Origin: Corallium rubrum
Taxonomy: Eukaryota; Cnidaria; Anthozoa; Scleralcyonacea; Coralliidae
Reading direction: 5' to 3'
Length of the DNA stretch: 64,000 nucleotides
NCBI GenBank assembly: GCA_964035015.1
Contig: OZ036002.1
Coordinates: 5,240,877-5,304,876, forward strand
Below, piece by piece: positions 40,301-50,600 of the stretch (the stretch's first letter is position 1; the number at the start of each line of letters is the position of its first letter). The position numbers and the translations under genes were made by a program. A model generated the notes under the pieces. It saw nothing but the letters and a program-made list of their open reading frames with translations. It had not been told where the DNA came from and made no database searches.

Positions 40301-41325
40301 AAACACAATATGGGATCATCCCACTTCTCAAACTCCACAAGTGTTTTGGCTGGATCAAATGTGATGTCATAAGAATTGTGCGGGCATTCGAGATTGATGA
40401 CAAATCCAGCATACCTCTCCCCAGTCTTTGACTTGGGACTACTTAATGTCTTTCCTGGTTGCAAGTCAGGTACCATGTTATCTGTCAGGGACTTGGAAAC
40501 ACCTGTTGACAGAATGCGATTTGCAAGTTTGTGCAGCTTTGTCTTCAAGACCAGTCGCTTGTTAAGATAGAAAAACTGGAAGTTCTTGTTTTGGTACCCT
40601 TCGAGATTTACATAACCAGACACCTTGCATGAGCCAAATGTATTGGATATTGGTTTAAAAGCTTTGCTCCTATAACAGCCAAAAACTTGTGACATTATCG
40701 ACAAAACAGACAGTGATCGATGCGTTTGCAGATGGGTACACCCATTCTCCCTGTTCCAAAGAATTAAGGAGACATTAGGATGCATGAGTGCAATTGCCAT
40801 GATACGTCTTCGAATCTGCTCCATATCCAGAGTCGAGGATATCCGTTTTTGCCTTACTGGGAGTGTGTGGAAGATACCATGAGCCAAAACAGTTGTCCCA
40901 TGTTTTGAACGGGGACTTGTGCTTTCATAAATACCCATGTCTTTACCTTTTCTAGCAAGCTTGCAGAATGTCCTGTATGTTGTCTTGTGGCGTGAAATTA
41001 TCTCCAGCTTCTCGCAAATCTTACTCAAGCTGGCCACAGCTTCTCCTCTAAAGCCATAGGAAGCAGCATTTTCTAAATCCCTGAGGCTATGACACTTGCT
41101 AGTGAAATATCTATTCCCCATGATTTTTAAATCACTCTGATGCATTCCTGTTCCGTTATCGCTGACTTCCACAGACGCACTGCAAATATCGACGTCGATT
41201 GTAATGCAGGTCGACCCAGCATCAAGAGAATTCAAAACGAGTTCTTCAATACACTGCGAAATACTTGTCAACGCAACACCGGACCTCAACTCGGCAACAA
41301 CGTCGCTCCCTAACCGTTGTATCAT
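31358..41325 (-). CDS. MLH3: DNA mismatch repair protein MLH3 (9 exons)
   Basis: MutL homologue; with MLH1 it forms the MutLgamma endonuclease used in meiotic crossover resolution and mismatch repair. Exons: 38062-41325, 37861-37965, 36662-36707, 35709-35795, 35205-35485, 34067-34090, 33879-33960, 31893-31992 and 31358-31439, encoding 1356 aa. The first exon alone codes 1088 aa, as in other animals where it is very large. GHKL ATPase motifs: EELVLNSLDAG (27-37), DNGTGM (56-61), YGFRGEAVASL (90-100) and HGTTV (142-146). The C-terminal metal-dependent endonuclease motifs are intact: VDQHAAHERVRLE, then HACHGAIRF and QCAHGR. Residues about 605-960 are a six-residue repeat in the linker. After RPSMIPL the protein ends within 20 residues, shorter and different from the vertebrate tail. 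Introns contain a 1-kb triplet array and several repeats. Start codon matches the family N-terminus. Confidence 0.96.
32385..32555. repeat. Foldback repeat with TCATCAGGATATCCAAACAC arms
   Basis: TATCATACACGAGGAGGCGT on the left and ACTCCTCCGAGTGTATGATA on the right pair, with TGTTTCATCAGGATATCC / GGATATCCTGATGAAACA inside. Related fragments are at 8690-8750 and 42195-42290. MLH3 intron 7. Confidence 0.75.
33190..33320 (+). repeat. SINE-like family, copy 3
   Basis: GATTTTGCGGAGGGAGGAAA through ACTCTACTCACAT, then GGTCACCCATCCGAGTACTAA. Truncated relative to the copy that follows. MLH3 intron 7. Confidence 0.65.
33400..33660 (+). repeat. SINE-like family, copy 4, with 5S-rRNA-like segment
   Basis: The module GATTTTACGGAGGGAGGAAA...CCCTCGAAGCACAGGAGA is followed by GGTCACCCATCCAAGTACTA, which resembles the reverse complement of the internal promoter region of 5S rRNA, then two copies of GGGCTTAACT-CAG(T/C)GGTGAGA-GCAGCGCCCTAA. 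This suggests a 5S-derived SINE, oriented so that the RNA-like strand is minus. Inference from memory of the 5S consensus. Confidence 0.55.
34127..35162. repeat. ATC/ACC trinucleotide array filling MLH3 intron 5
   Basis: About 1 kb of CAT/CAC triplets with a regularly spaced insert ACCATCAACAGCAGTA (or AGAGCAGTA), giving a higher-order unit of about 40-60 bp. Because the period is three, long open frames appear on both strands (up to 366 codons), but these are repeat artefacts. It leaves only 36 bp to the exon 34067-34090 side and about 42 bp to the exon 35205-35485 side of the intron. Confidence 0.95.
36180..36402. repeat. Inverted repeat with ACGGGTACGGGTA arms
   Basis: GATACCCCGGGTTCGGTTTA and GTACCACCATTTTTGTTTAC on the left pair with GTAAACAAAAATGGCGGTAC and TAAACCGAACCCGGGGTATC on the right. 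The centre has a second pair of ACGGGTACGGGTAAACCC segments. MLH3 intron 3. Confidence 0.8.
37127..37405 (-). repeat. Dispersed repeat, copy 2 (inverted relative to 7975-8256)
   Basis: AAGATATGGATTTTATCTTC through CTATATAATA aligns with the reverse complement of 7975-8256. The direct distance is about 29 kb. MLH3 intron 2. Confidence 0.75.
38430..39510 (-). repeat. MLH3: In-frame 18-bp minisatellite inside MLH3 exon 1
   Basis: About 59 degenerate copies of an 18-bp unit (plus strand: CCATCCACTGTCCTGGAA) encode the hexapeptide S-R-T-V-D-G and variants such as DFRTLD and DYSAVD. No copy introduces a stop or frameshift. A block of about 216 bp (12 units) containing GCACTATAATCATC is duplicated at about 39061 and 39278, showing recent segmental expansion. 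The 413-codon plus-strand frame over it is a shadow. Confidence 0.95.
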
Positions 41326-41616
41326 GGCTTCGTGTGATTTAAACAGTCCAATTCCTTTCTTCTACTAACTACGAAAGCATTAGACATCAACAAAGAGCTT
41401 AACAATGCAAACCAACGTTTAAAAGTAGTCAAAAAGCACACCAGTTACAAAACGACAAGCACACGCCATTTTGACTTTCGCGGGATCTTCCCAGAGTTCC
41501 GCGCAGAAATCAAAATGGCGGAAGAAACAGCTTTTATAGGAATTGTGGACTAATATTTGAAGCCAAATAACAACAAATCGGTGAAAGCGTTGGAGAAGCA
41601 TAGGACGAAAACACAA
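41326..41616. promoter_or_regulatory. Putative bidirectional promoter of MLH3 and MRPL33
   Basis: The MLH3 start codon (minus) and the probable MRPL33 first exon (plus) are about 290 bp apart and diverge. The interval contains CCATTTTGACTTTCG and CAAAATGGCGGAAG, which resemble YY1-type elements in opposite orientation. No TATA box is evident. Function is inferred from geometry. Confidence 0.45.
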
Positions 41617-42439
41617 GTAGGCACTGTATAACTTTGAGTGAAATTGATTTGACAAGGTTATTGTGTTGTGCATGCTTTTAAAATTTAAAGCCAAATGGCG
41701 GAAATATGGCCCAATTTATAAATATTTGTGCAAAGTGCATACTGACTGAATGAATCATAAAATTAGCTGAACAATCATGGCTCATAAATGTGTACTCTTA
41801 TTTTTTCAGTGGCAAAAGGTAAAGGAAAGTAAGTCAATATTTTGATAGTTTATATATAAGCAAAGTCTTATTAGATGTAAATATAAACTGTGTTATTAGA
41901 AATATACCAAATCTTGCATTTTGATTGGGCTTACTTTACCATTAATACCATGTAGGAGTATCTTGGTGCGTCTGGTGAGTGCTGCTGGAACAGGATATTT
42001 TTACACGATGAGGAGAAACAGAACAAGAGCTGAAAAATTGATATTAATGAAACATGATCCAGTTGGTAAGGTATTTCCAATAATAATCTCAAATCATTCA
42101 TTCATGAGCCAAAAACAAAGGAAATAGTACTGAGACTGTGGTTTGGATATCATAGGAAGATATTGCATAAACTTAGCACTCGTGAAGGAGTGTACATGTG
42201 TTTTATCAGATATCTGAACACCTCAAAATTAGTCAACCCCAATTCTGGGTGTTTGATATCCTGATGAAACACTCCTCTGTACTATAGGGTACTTTAAAAT
42301 TAAATTATAAACTGTTTTTAAACTATAAAGTTTCTCAAAATATAAGTTGTCTAATAATCAACTCATATTTCTTTTTTTCTCTCCCACAGTGAATAAACAT
42401 GTTCTATTTGTGGAAACAAAAGTGAAGAAAGGAAAATAA
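41616..42439 (+). CDS. MRPL33: Mitochondrial ribosomal protein L33 (bL33m)
   Basis: Small protein of the large mitochondrial ribosomal subunit. Coding exons: 41810-41828, 41956-42065 and 42390-42439, with GT-AG junctions. The product includes [40 protein letters not shown] and the basic end TKVKKGK, matching bL33m (human about 65 aa). Exon 41810 begins TGGCAAAAGG with no ATG, and no upstream ATG keeps the frame. A donor after A at 41616 (ACACAA|GTAGG) or 41637 would create A|TG at the junction, giving exactly 59 aa with an A at -3 and G at +4. I chose 41616 for that context. It lies head to head with MLH3. Confidence 0.87.
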
Positions 42440-43425
42440 CAAACATCTTTATGGTCATCTGTACGTGTCTTTGGTCATTGATCAAAGAAGGAAATATTGA
42501 AGATACTGTACTTTCTACAAACAATATATACACAAAGAGATCAGAACATTTAAAAAAAAAGAATAGCTATTTATATGGTGCAGGACCTTCCTGTAAGATC
42601 ATACAGTCTGGTATTCAATAGAAGTACTGTACTGTACTCAACGATGGCTGGATGGACCAATTCAACAAATGCTGGCAAGACCCAACATAAATATTAATGA
42701 ACAGAGAAATCACTGCAGGTCATTTCACTACAGTAACAGTTCTTCCAATTACATGTACTATTAAAAAGTGATAAAGTACCTTTAGTTCCTTGCATGACTC
42801 AGTGATGAGGAACTTTTTCATTGGGAAACAAATCTGATCTAATTCACTACTATTGTGAACACTTATATTCATTGACCATTGTAGCTAACTAGTACCTCCA
42901 CATGGCAACTGCAACTCTGGCAAGCCCCTCCCCCCAACTCTGGCAAGTCCCCAGTACTCCTGTGCACAAACACAATATGGACATGAATGATGACAGATGG
43001 CATTGGGTGGCTACAATGCTTTGCCAGTCTTTGGTAGTTGTAGTCACCCATCCCATCACCCAGTGGCGTAGGAAGCAAGTTGATCTTGGAGGGGGACAAC
43101 TTCAAAAGGGCACTTTGGGTAGGACTGCAAAAGGACACTTGAAACACAGGTTTTATCATAAAAAGGCACTTCATGACAAAGTTGGGGGGGGGGGGGGCAC
43201 ATGCCTCGTTTTCCCCCCAGTTCCTATGCCCCTGCCATCACCATGTGGATGGCCTACTGTATTGCTAAACCAAAAACAACCTTTAATTTGAATGTTTATT
43301 ATTTTTTATCACACAAATGACAACTACTGGCTATTTCCAGAAGTTTCTAGTACAGTAAGCAATTACACAAAATCACAACTTCGGTAAATCAAGAACTTTT
43401 GGTAGGTAGGTCTTTGACCACTGGT
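42440..43425. other. Intergenic MRPL33 / collagen-resistin gene
   Basis: MRPL33 3' flank with ATTAAA near 42760, then a repeat-like segment at 43055-43235 (CCCAGTGGCGTAGGAAGC, G-run at 43181-43196) and, at 43295-43300, an AATAAA on the minus strand about 126 bases past the next gene's stop. No other gene seen. Confidence 0.6.
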
Positions 43426-45556
43426 TTAAAGGGCAGCAAGGGACTTCGACTCTAGTTTACAGCAAATGGCACCAGTCTTGAAATATCCCCCGATCTCCAT
43501 GGTTGCATTCACCTTGCATTCACACAAACAAGTGCGAGAATCAACAAGGTGCCAAGAGGTGCATGATGGATAACAGGAACAACTTGTTGCAACGTGTTCT
43601 GGATCAGGGCAAGCATGCCTGGCTCCAATACTTTGTGAAAAACTACACTTCAAGTTTTGTAGTATTCCTAAAGGCAAAAATAAGATAAACTGTTCATTAT
43701 AAAACTCTTAACTCCGAACAAAAAGATAGATCAAGGTCGATCGAGGTTAAAAGGGATGACTTAAAAGCACCCATCCAGTCCTTTCACAGCCTTTCCAAAA
43801 TAGGTCATCAAATTTGTTTTTTCCAAATTTGTCCTCATGCTTCAGTGAGTCTCAAGATTTTAGCAATCTTTTTGACAAGGATCAGAAATCAAGTTTACCT
43901 CCTAGCTTTTTAGAAAAACATAATTTGACGACTTATTTTGGAAAAGGTGCAAAAGGACTGGATGGATCCCTTCAAGTGATCCCTTTTAGCTGAAACCGAG
44001 TTTCAGGGATCTTTCTCCACTGACCATGCCCTAGCCTGTGCACACAGGCTAGCCATGACCACACAGTCCCCCCCTGGCAAAAGTGCTGGCCCCCCTGACA
44101 AAATTTCGCTTCATATATGCCTCTGCAATCTCGTTCCCAGAGCCCATGTTCCCCTTACCCAGCGGGTGGGAAACGAGAGGCTCTGGGATAATCCATTCAC
44201 ACCATCACAGAATTCTTGTTTAGGTTTAGGGTTAGGGTATCTAGAAGAAGAGTTATATAGAGTTCACTGTGTTCATCAGCCAATGAAATATCGATGTGAA
44301 ACGGATTATCCCAGAGTCTCTCTCATTTCCTGGGTGGGGAACGTGGGCTTTGGGAACGAGATTGATGCCTCAGTTAAGCTGCCCCCCCCGGTTTTTCCTG
44401 GCCCCCCTTGACAAAAAGTCCTGGCTACGCCTCTGTGCCCACGTACTTACCAGACTCTCCTTTGGTTCCAGCTGGTCCTTGATCTCCTGTTAATCCTTTC
44501 ATTCCTGGTGCTCCTGGGAAGCCACGTGGGCCAGCTGCCCCACGCAATCCTCTTAATCCCCGTGGTCCTGTTCTACCTGGTGGTCCAGCTAGTCCTCGTG
44601 GTCCAGCAAATCCTCGTGGCCCTCTAGGTCCAGGGGGTCCTTGAGAAATTTGATGAAACAGAATATCAAGTGCGGTCAACGTAGCATTTGATATACTCAG
44701 GCTTAAAATATCAATAGTTAATAATCTACAATAAAAATGAAGTTATACCACTGATGCGCATTTATCATTTTGGGAACGTTAGGAACGTTTTTCTATTAAA
44801 GGTCTTATATATCAGGCACAGACGAATGGACGAATGTATTTAGCAGAATGACGAGACGTTAATACACGACCGTCCTACACGTTTGTTGTAGTGTTTTGCA
44901 TGTTTGGTGATATATTCTTGGCAGTAGCCACATTCTTGGCAATAAAAAGCGGACTGAAATCTTACAACGCTACGGCATGGGAGTTCTTCTCTTGGATCGA
45001 GTAGATCGATCTCCTTGGCAAAATAGTACACTGGTTGGTAACAATTTTGAAACTATTCTTGGGCTAGGGGTCTATTAGAAACCTTTACATTAGTTTCGTA
45101 AATATAACGTGGGGCACCTAAACTACAATTAAAGATAATTTGCGCTTGAGACCCTAACGAGATATCAATGTTTTTTCGTGTCCAGTCTGGCAGACTATTA
45201 TACCACAGCGCATAAGTTCCTTTAATACTGCGCACAATAGACAATCGTATATGTACAGGAACGCAGTTAGCGCAATCTTTTTTATCTGCGCAACTTTGCG
45301 CCTGAAAGTCAAGTATGCTAGTTTAATATAGAAGGTTGACTGAATAAGGTTATTTCGTCGAATGTTGAATGTTAAAGGTTAGTCAGATCAGCAAAACAAA
45401 CAATATTTTACAAAATGGGAAAACAAATATGCGAAACCATAACTTACCAGATGAACGCCTGCGAAAACGTAGAAATCGGAAATGTCCAGACGCAAGGGGC
45501 AACAATACGGCACACACCAAAACAGTTAAGCACAGCAACACTTTAACTGAAGCCAT
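43426..45556 (-). CDS. Secreted collagen-stalk protein with resistin-like domain (3 exons)
   Basis: Exons 45448-45556, 44451-44639 and 43426-43667, all junctions phase 1, encode 179 aa. Residues 1-24 are a signal peptide ([20 protein letters not shown]...ASG), followed by a basic RFLRFRRR that could be a furin-type site. Residues 37-99 are 21 uninterrupted Gly-X-Y triplets ([16 protein letters not shown]...). Residues 107-169 hold ten cysteines spaced C-11-C-9-C-1-C-3-C-10-C-1-C-1-C-17-CC. From memory, mammalian resistin is C-11-C-8-C-1-C-3-C-10-C-1-C-1-C-9-CC, also with a conserved SW after the fifth cysteine (here TSWHL) and TGA before the CC pair (here TGAICC). A polyadenylation AATAAA lies at 43295-43300. 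The likely product is a trimeric extracellular protein, with the collagen helix in the place of resistin's coiled coil. The receptor and role are unknown. Confidence 0.82.
44127..44369. repeat. MITE with TIR AATCTCGTTCCCAGAGCCCA
   Basis: Left AATCTCGTTCCCAGAGCCCA pairs with right GGGCTTTGGGAACGAGATT. Inner GAGGCTCTGGGATAATCC pairs with GGATTATCCCAGAGTC. Flanked by C-run segments that look like another element's ends (44065-44100, 44382-44435). Lies in intron 2 of the collagen-resistin gene. Confidence 0.85.
44840..45301 (-). pseudogene. Unrecognised cysteine-rich open stretch with one in-frame TAG
   Basis: From an acceptor-like TTTCAG| at 45302 the frame is open for 82 codons, meets TAG at 45053-45055, then stays open for 70 more codons to TAA at 44840. 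Both halves are cysteine-rich and have protein-like composition: [11 protein letters not shown] near the start, FNCSLGAP, then after the stop NCYQPVYYF and [12 protein letters not shown]. It lies inside intron 1 of the collagen-resistin gene but is phase 0, so exon 1 (phase 1) cannot splice to it in frame. It may be a decayed gene, a sequencing or allelic stop, or an exon of an unidentified transcript. No family recognised. Confidence 0.4.
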
Positions 45557-47395
45557 CGCGAAAATTAATCGTTCTGTTCACGGTTCACCTCTATCAAGAA
45601 TAACCTGTTCGTGTGCTTCAACAGAGTGAGTATAATCAAATGACGCAGTTGAATTTCTTGCGATGGGCAAACGTTGCGGTTGTCGAGTGTTGGATTATGC
45701 GGTGAGGGAATTTCCGTTTCAGCAACACACTGAAACACAATACCTAAAATATTTGTTTCCCATCATCACGATGAAAAACGGCAGTGTCGTGTTTTTGTTT
45801 CTCCGTCTTTGTTATTGGTTCTTAACTTGTTATTGGTTCTTGGCCAAGAGAAACTTTAAATTGCATTTAAAAAACAATAATTCATAAAGAATAAACAAGA
45901 GATATTCATCTTTAAGACTTTAATTGATACTTTCCGTTTTCGATAATTTTTTTATTTTACAGCTCACAGCCTCGCACAAAGTCAATCATTATGGCCTTAT
46001 TCACGATAAAACACTTCTGCTTGGATATAAACTGTCCGAATTGGTCAAATAGACGAGTTTCAGGGTGTTGCGTGCGCATCGTTTTGGAAAGAAATTGGCG
46101 GGCTCTTGGCGGGCTCCCCACAAAGTAAGGAATGGCAAACAAACTTGCTAGCGAGCCAACAACAGCAGAATAACAATGTTTTATATCCAGAAACTGTATC
46201 TACACTTTGTTTATTTTAAACAGTATGTTTAATTTGAGTGGAGCTTGCCAGTTTTTTTGAAAAATGATGCGCGCGCAACACCCTGAAACTCGCCTATTTG
46301 CTGTTCCTTGCAACATGCCAGAAATGTCACATCATATAGACATATATTAAAGGCCTTATTTGGACTTGCTTTAAACCTTGTTCTTATTTTAGTCGCGACT
46401 TTAATACTTTGGCCAGGAACAAATTCACTATTTATCAAATTCACCATTTATATGAAAGAATCCGTTTACACGATGCCGGTACAATTTGAAAACGGAACAA
46501 AATCATGCCGTTTAGGCCTTGCGTTTACACGATACCAGCACAAAAATAACATAAAATGTTATATGCTGTATTTGCAAACTGGCATGATTTTGTTCCGTTT
46601 TCAAATTGTAGCCCAGCCAATCAGACCGTGCGTAGAGCACACCTTATTTTATAAACATAGTTATCATCTTCAAACATAAGTCTATTCATGACATGTTACA
46701 GCTAAAAACAATCCTTCAAATCTGCGCAACACATCACAGCACGATCACTTGGTCAGATGGTACTATAGGGCCATTTATACGGGAGAAATAGATCGCGTTT
46801 TTTAGTCCGTGCATTTATAAGAGAACAGAGATCATGAATGACGTAAAATGGCGTAGAATGGTGTCAGCTGGCCGGAAAAGCCCGCCAAATTCCTAAACTA
46901 CCTCACTTTTAGTTTGATTTTTCCTCTTCTTATTTTATAAAACAATAAAACTGTGCAAAACAAAAGAAGTGTAAAGGCACTCGGCTATCGCCTCGTGCCT
47001 CTACTCAACTTCTTTCGTGTTCAAATGACGTCAAACGTGCCTTTATAAGAGTACATATGCACGGAGCTTTGTGTTTTATTTGTTAAATACAAAGCCGGGT
47101 ATTCCGAATATAGTTACACATGTATAACAAAGTATAGAAAAAACACGTCAGTACAGGGTTGAACATCATCATAGCGATTGTTTTCAATTTTGGTATATTC
47201 TGAAAAGGCCAAGCACGATGATTGACAATTTCAAGAAATATAGCAAAAATATAAAAGGCATACACCACAGGTAGGTGACAATACCGCCTCCTCCGCAGAC
47301 GTCACATCAGAATTATTAACTTGCTATCTCCTAAAATACAACGTACACCAGTTTGTGTATCTGTGTGTGTCCGTCCATCCATCCATCCGTCCGTC
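45557..47395. other. Intergenic collagen-resistin / MRPS5
   Basis: Contains a MITE (46051-46296), a foldback at 46450-46620 (GTACAATTTGAAAACGGAAC / TCCGTTTTCAAATTGTA), and a repeat at 46965-47050 shared with 22395-22470 (ATCGCCTCGTGC, CAACTTCTTTCGTGTTCAAA). No gene recognised. Confidence 0.6.
46051..46296. repeat. MITE, AGGTGAGTTTCAGGGTGTTG family, copy 2
   Basis: Ends AGACGAGTTTCAGGGTGTTG and CAACACCCTGAAACTCGCCT; interior shares CTTGCTAGCGAGCCAACAAC with copy 1 at 2759-3024. Confidence 0.85.
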
Positions 47396-47396
47396 T

Positions 47397-47615
<219 letters not shown>

Positions 47616-47620
47616 GTTTC

Positions 47621-50600
47621 TCAAAGTTTCATTTTTCTCGGTCGGTGAACGCCCTTGTAAGGATCAAAGATTTCATCAAAATCATAATCCTTGTCTTCCA
47701 TTGTTCGTTTCTTCTCGGCTTCCTTCGCAGCACGTGTGCTGGGAGAAGCTACCAGCGTCGGTCGCATGCTGTTCTCTGGGCGGTACTCGACCACGTGCAA
47801 TCCTTTGCGTTCGGCTAGTTGCTCGTGAGTTTCCTACGATATTAGAATTTAACTAAGGGTAAGTTCTTATTGACGGCAAACAGTAGAGGGACACCTTAGG
47901 CAAAATTCTAAGGAATCGCCCATCTCTTCCACCTCCCCCTCATCCACCTCCCCCTCTCCCCCCTCTCTTCCCCCTCCCCCTTCCCAATTTTCAAAATTTA
48001 TCGTACCTGACTCAGGAGTCCTTGAAATGCAGCACGAATCACGCTGATAGGCGTAGTCGAGCCAATAATCTTACATCTCATGTCGTGAATTCCTAGAACG
48101 TCAGCAACTGCGCGAATAATTCTATGACACCGTAGACCATAACCTGTCACAAAAGACGATGAATTATGCATTACGACTTGCACTTATAGCAAGCAGTATA
48201 TCGTATCATACATCGAGTTCAGGTGGTGGTGCGGGTGGTGGTGGTGCAGGTGGTGGTGGTCCAGCTGGAGGTAGTGCAGGTGGTGGCCCAGGTGGAGGTG
48301 GTGCATGTGGTGGTGGTGCATGTGGTGGTGGTGATGGTCCAGTGGAGGTGGTACGGGTGGTGGTAGTGGTGATGCAGGTGGTGGTGGTAGTGGTGCAGGT
48401 GGTGGTCCAGGTGGTGGTCCAGGTGGAGGTAGTGCAGGTGGTGGTCCAGGTGGAGGTAGTGCAGGTGGTGGTCCAGCTGGAGGTAGTGCAGGTGGTGGTG
48501 GTGCATGTGGTGGTGGTGCATGTGGTGGTGGTGATGGTCCAGTGGAGGTGGTACGGGTGGTGGTAGTGGTGATGCAGGTGGTGGTGGTAGTGGTGCAGGT
48601 GGTGGTACAGGTGGAGGTAGTGCAGGTGGTGGTCCAGCTGGAGGTAGTGCAGGTGGTGGTGGTGCATGTGGTGGTGGTGATGGTCCAGTGGAGGTGGTAC
48701 GGGTGGTGGTAGTGGTGATGCAGGTGGTGGTGGTAGTGGTGCAGGTGGTGGTCCAGGTGGAGGTGGTGCATGTGGTGGTGGCGATGGTCCAGTGGAGGTG
48801 GTACGGGTGGTGGTAGTGGTGATGCAGGTGGTGGTGGTAGTGGTGCAGGTGGTGGTCCAGGTGGAGGTGGTGCAGGTGGTGGTGGTAGTGGTGCAGGTGG
48901 TGGTGCAGGTGGTGGTGGTGCAGGTGGTGGTGGTGATGGTCCCATGGAGGTGGTACGGGTGGTGGTAGTGGTGGTGCAGGTAGTGATGGTGGTGGTGACT
49001 GTGTTGACTGTCTCATGCAGCCGTGTACCCTGCAAGTCAGAGCCCCTTTCCGACCTACGCAGGCAGAGCTGTTGGCAGAGCCCACTTTACCCCAAGTCTT
49101 TCTCAAGACTAAACAACCTGAACGAGTGGACGAGCAATTTTCACAAACATCTAATAAACATGATTAATAAGCCACAAAATTCTAGCTTGCACTTTCTGAC
49201 TTACCTTCTGGCTTTCTTTCAAATTTTATCGTCGTCTTTCGATGGGTCGTTACGAAATCGTGAAATACTAAATGAAAGCAAACAGCATATAATAAAGAAA
49301 CGAATGTGAGGTGCATGTGTACATTACAATGTTTGCTTGAAATTTTCAATTTTGAAATTTTCAATTTCCAATTTTGCTAGTCTTACTAGCCCACTATGGT
49401 TATTTTAGGCAGTGAGTACTCATGTAATTTCTTTTTTATCCCTTGTAATTTTAAATTGTGTAAGGTAAATATGAGTGCAAATAAAGGTTGTTTTGTTTTG
49501 TTAGGCCGAACGACGAAGCAACGATTTCTGGGGGGGGGGGGCTCGAAAAGCAAAAAAAAAAAAACCTTAAAAAGCAAATTTTCACTCCAGCTATACAGTA
49601 CATAGAGTTCACTGGATAAAACAAGGCTTCTTATCTCCATGTTTAATTTACCATATAATAATATACATTATAAAATACAAAATTTCTTCAATTTTGATTG
49701 GCTAAGAGCAGTGCAGTTTTAAGGAAATACAGTGCAGAAAAAAGGAAATACAGTACAAATTTTTGAAGCGAATACATTCAAGTAAGTATCATAAACAGAT
49801 ACTTACCTGTACGATTGTCACAGCGATCCACGTAATACAGATACTTCGCTGCTTTGTTTCTTGCCTACAATATAACGAGTTAAATTACCGTTGCCTGTCT
49901 ACTCAGTACCAAACGAATTCCAGCCTCGCAACGCAGGAGAAAAATATAGCGTCAGCTATAGACTAAATCGTAGTTTCATTTTAATAGGCCCACATGCAGA
50001 TTAGTTTCCTATTCAATTTGGGCCCCTATGCAAATTACATCATGTCTATTAAAGCATAACGGGAAGATAACATGGGCTGGGACTGTTTTTTTCATGTTTT
50101 GAGTTCATTATTTTTAGACACTATGTTTAGGATTATTGTCAAGGATAAATTAATCGATAAGCAAATTTTATCGTTAGAAAATCTTAAACATTAAAAAGTT
50201 TCTGAAATCAGAAATGTTATGTTTACTACGGCTGCTTCAGTCTGTTATAAATGAACTACGTTTTATCCCGACTCAGATTGTATGCGCAGTCGATTTCGTG
50301 TATAGGAGGCTAACAGAAATTAAGAGCCGTACCGAAATTTGGACAGTTCTGCGCCTGTTTACATGGGATGACCCTCTAGGACCTTGCTAAGAGAGTCATC
50401 ACGACATCACCATAGAGATGATCTCTATGGTCACCAAATCCTAATCAGATCTACATGAACCTTAACGTAGGAGAGGGGGTGAGTCTCCCACCCTACAACG
50501 CCAACGAACCACTCATAAGTCTTGGAACTTTATGGACCACAGTCACTAGCGAAGCTTGTGGGATGCGCAGTGAAGTTCAATCCGTCACTCGGCGCAATCT

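Noticed and set aside
48159-49309. Proline- or histidine-rich frames up to 295 codons and a Gly-rich plus frame
   Set aside because: Artefacts of the GGTGGT minisatellite in MRPS5 intron 7; they resemble collagen or proline-rich proteins only by composition.
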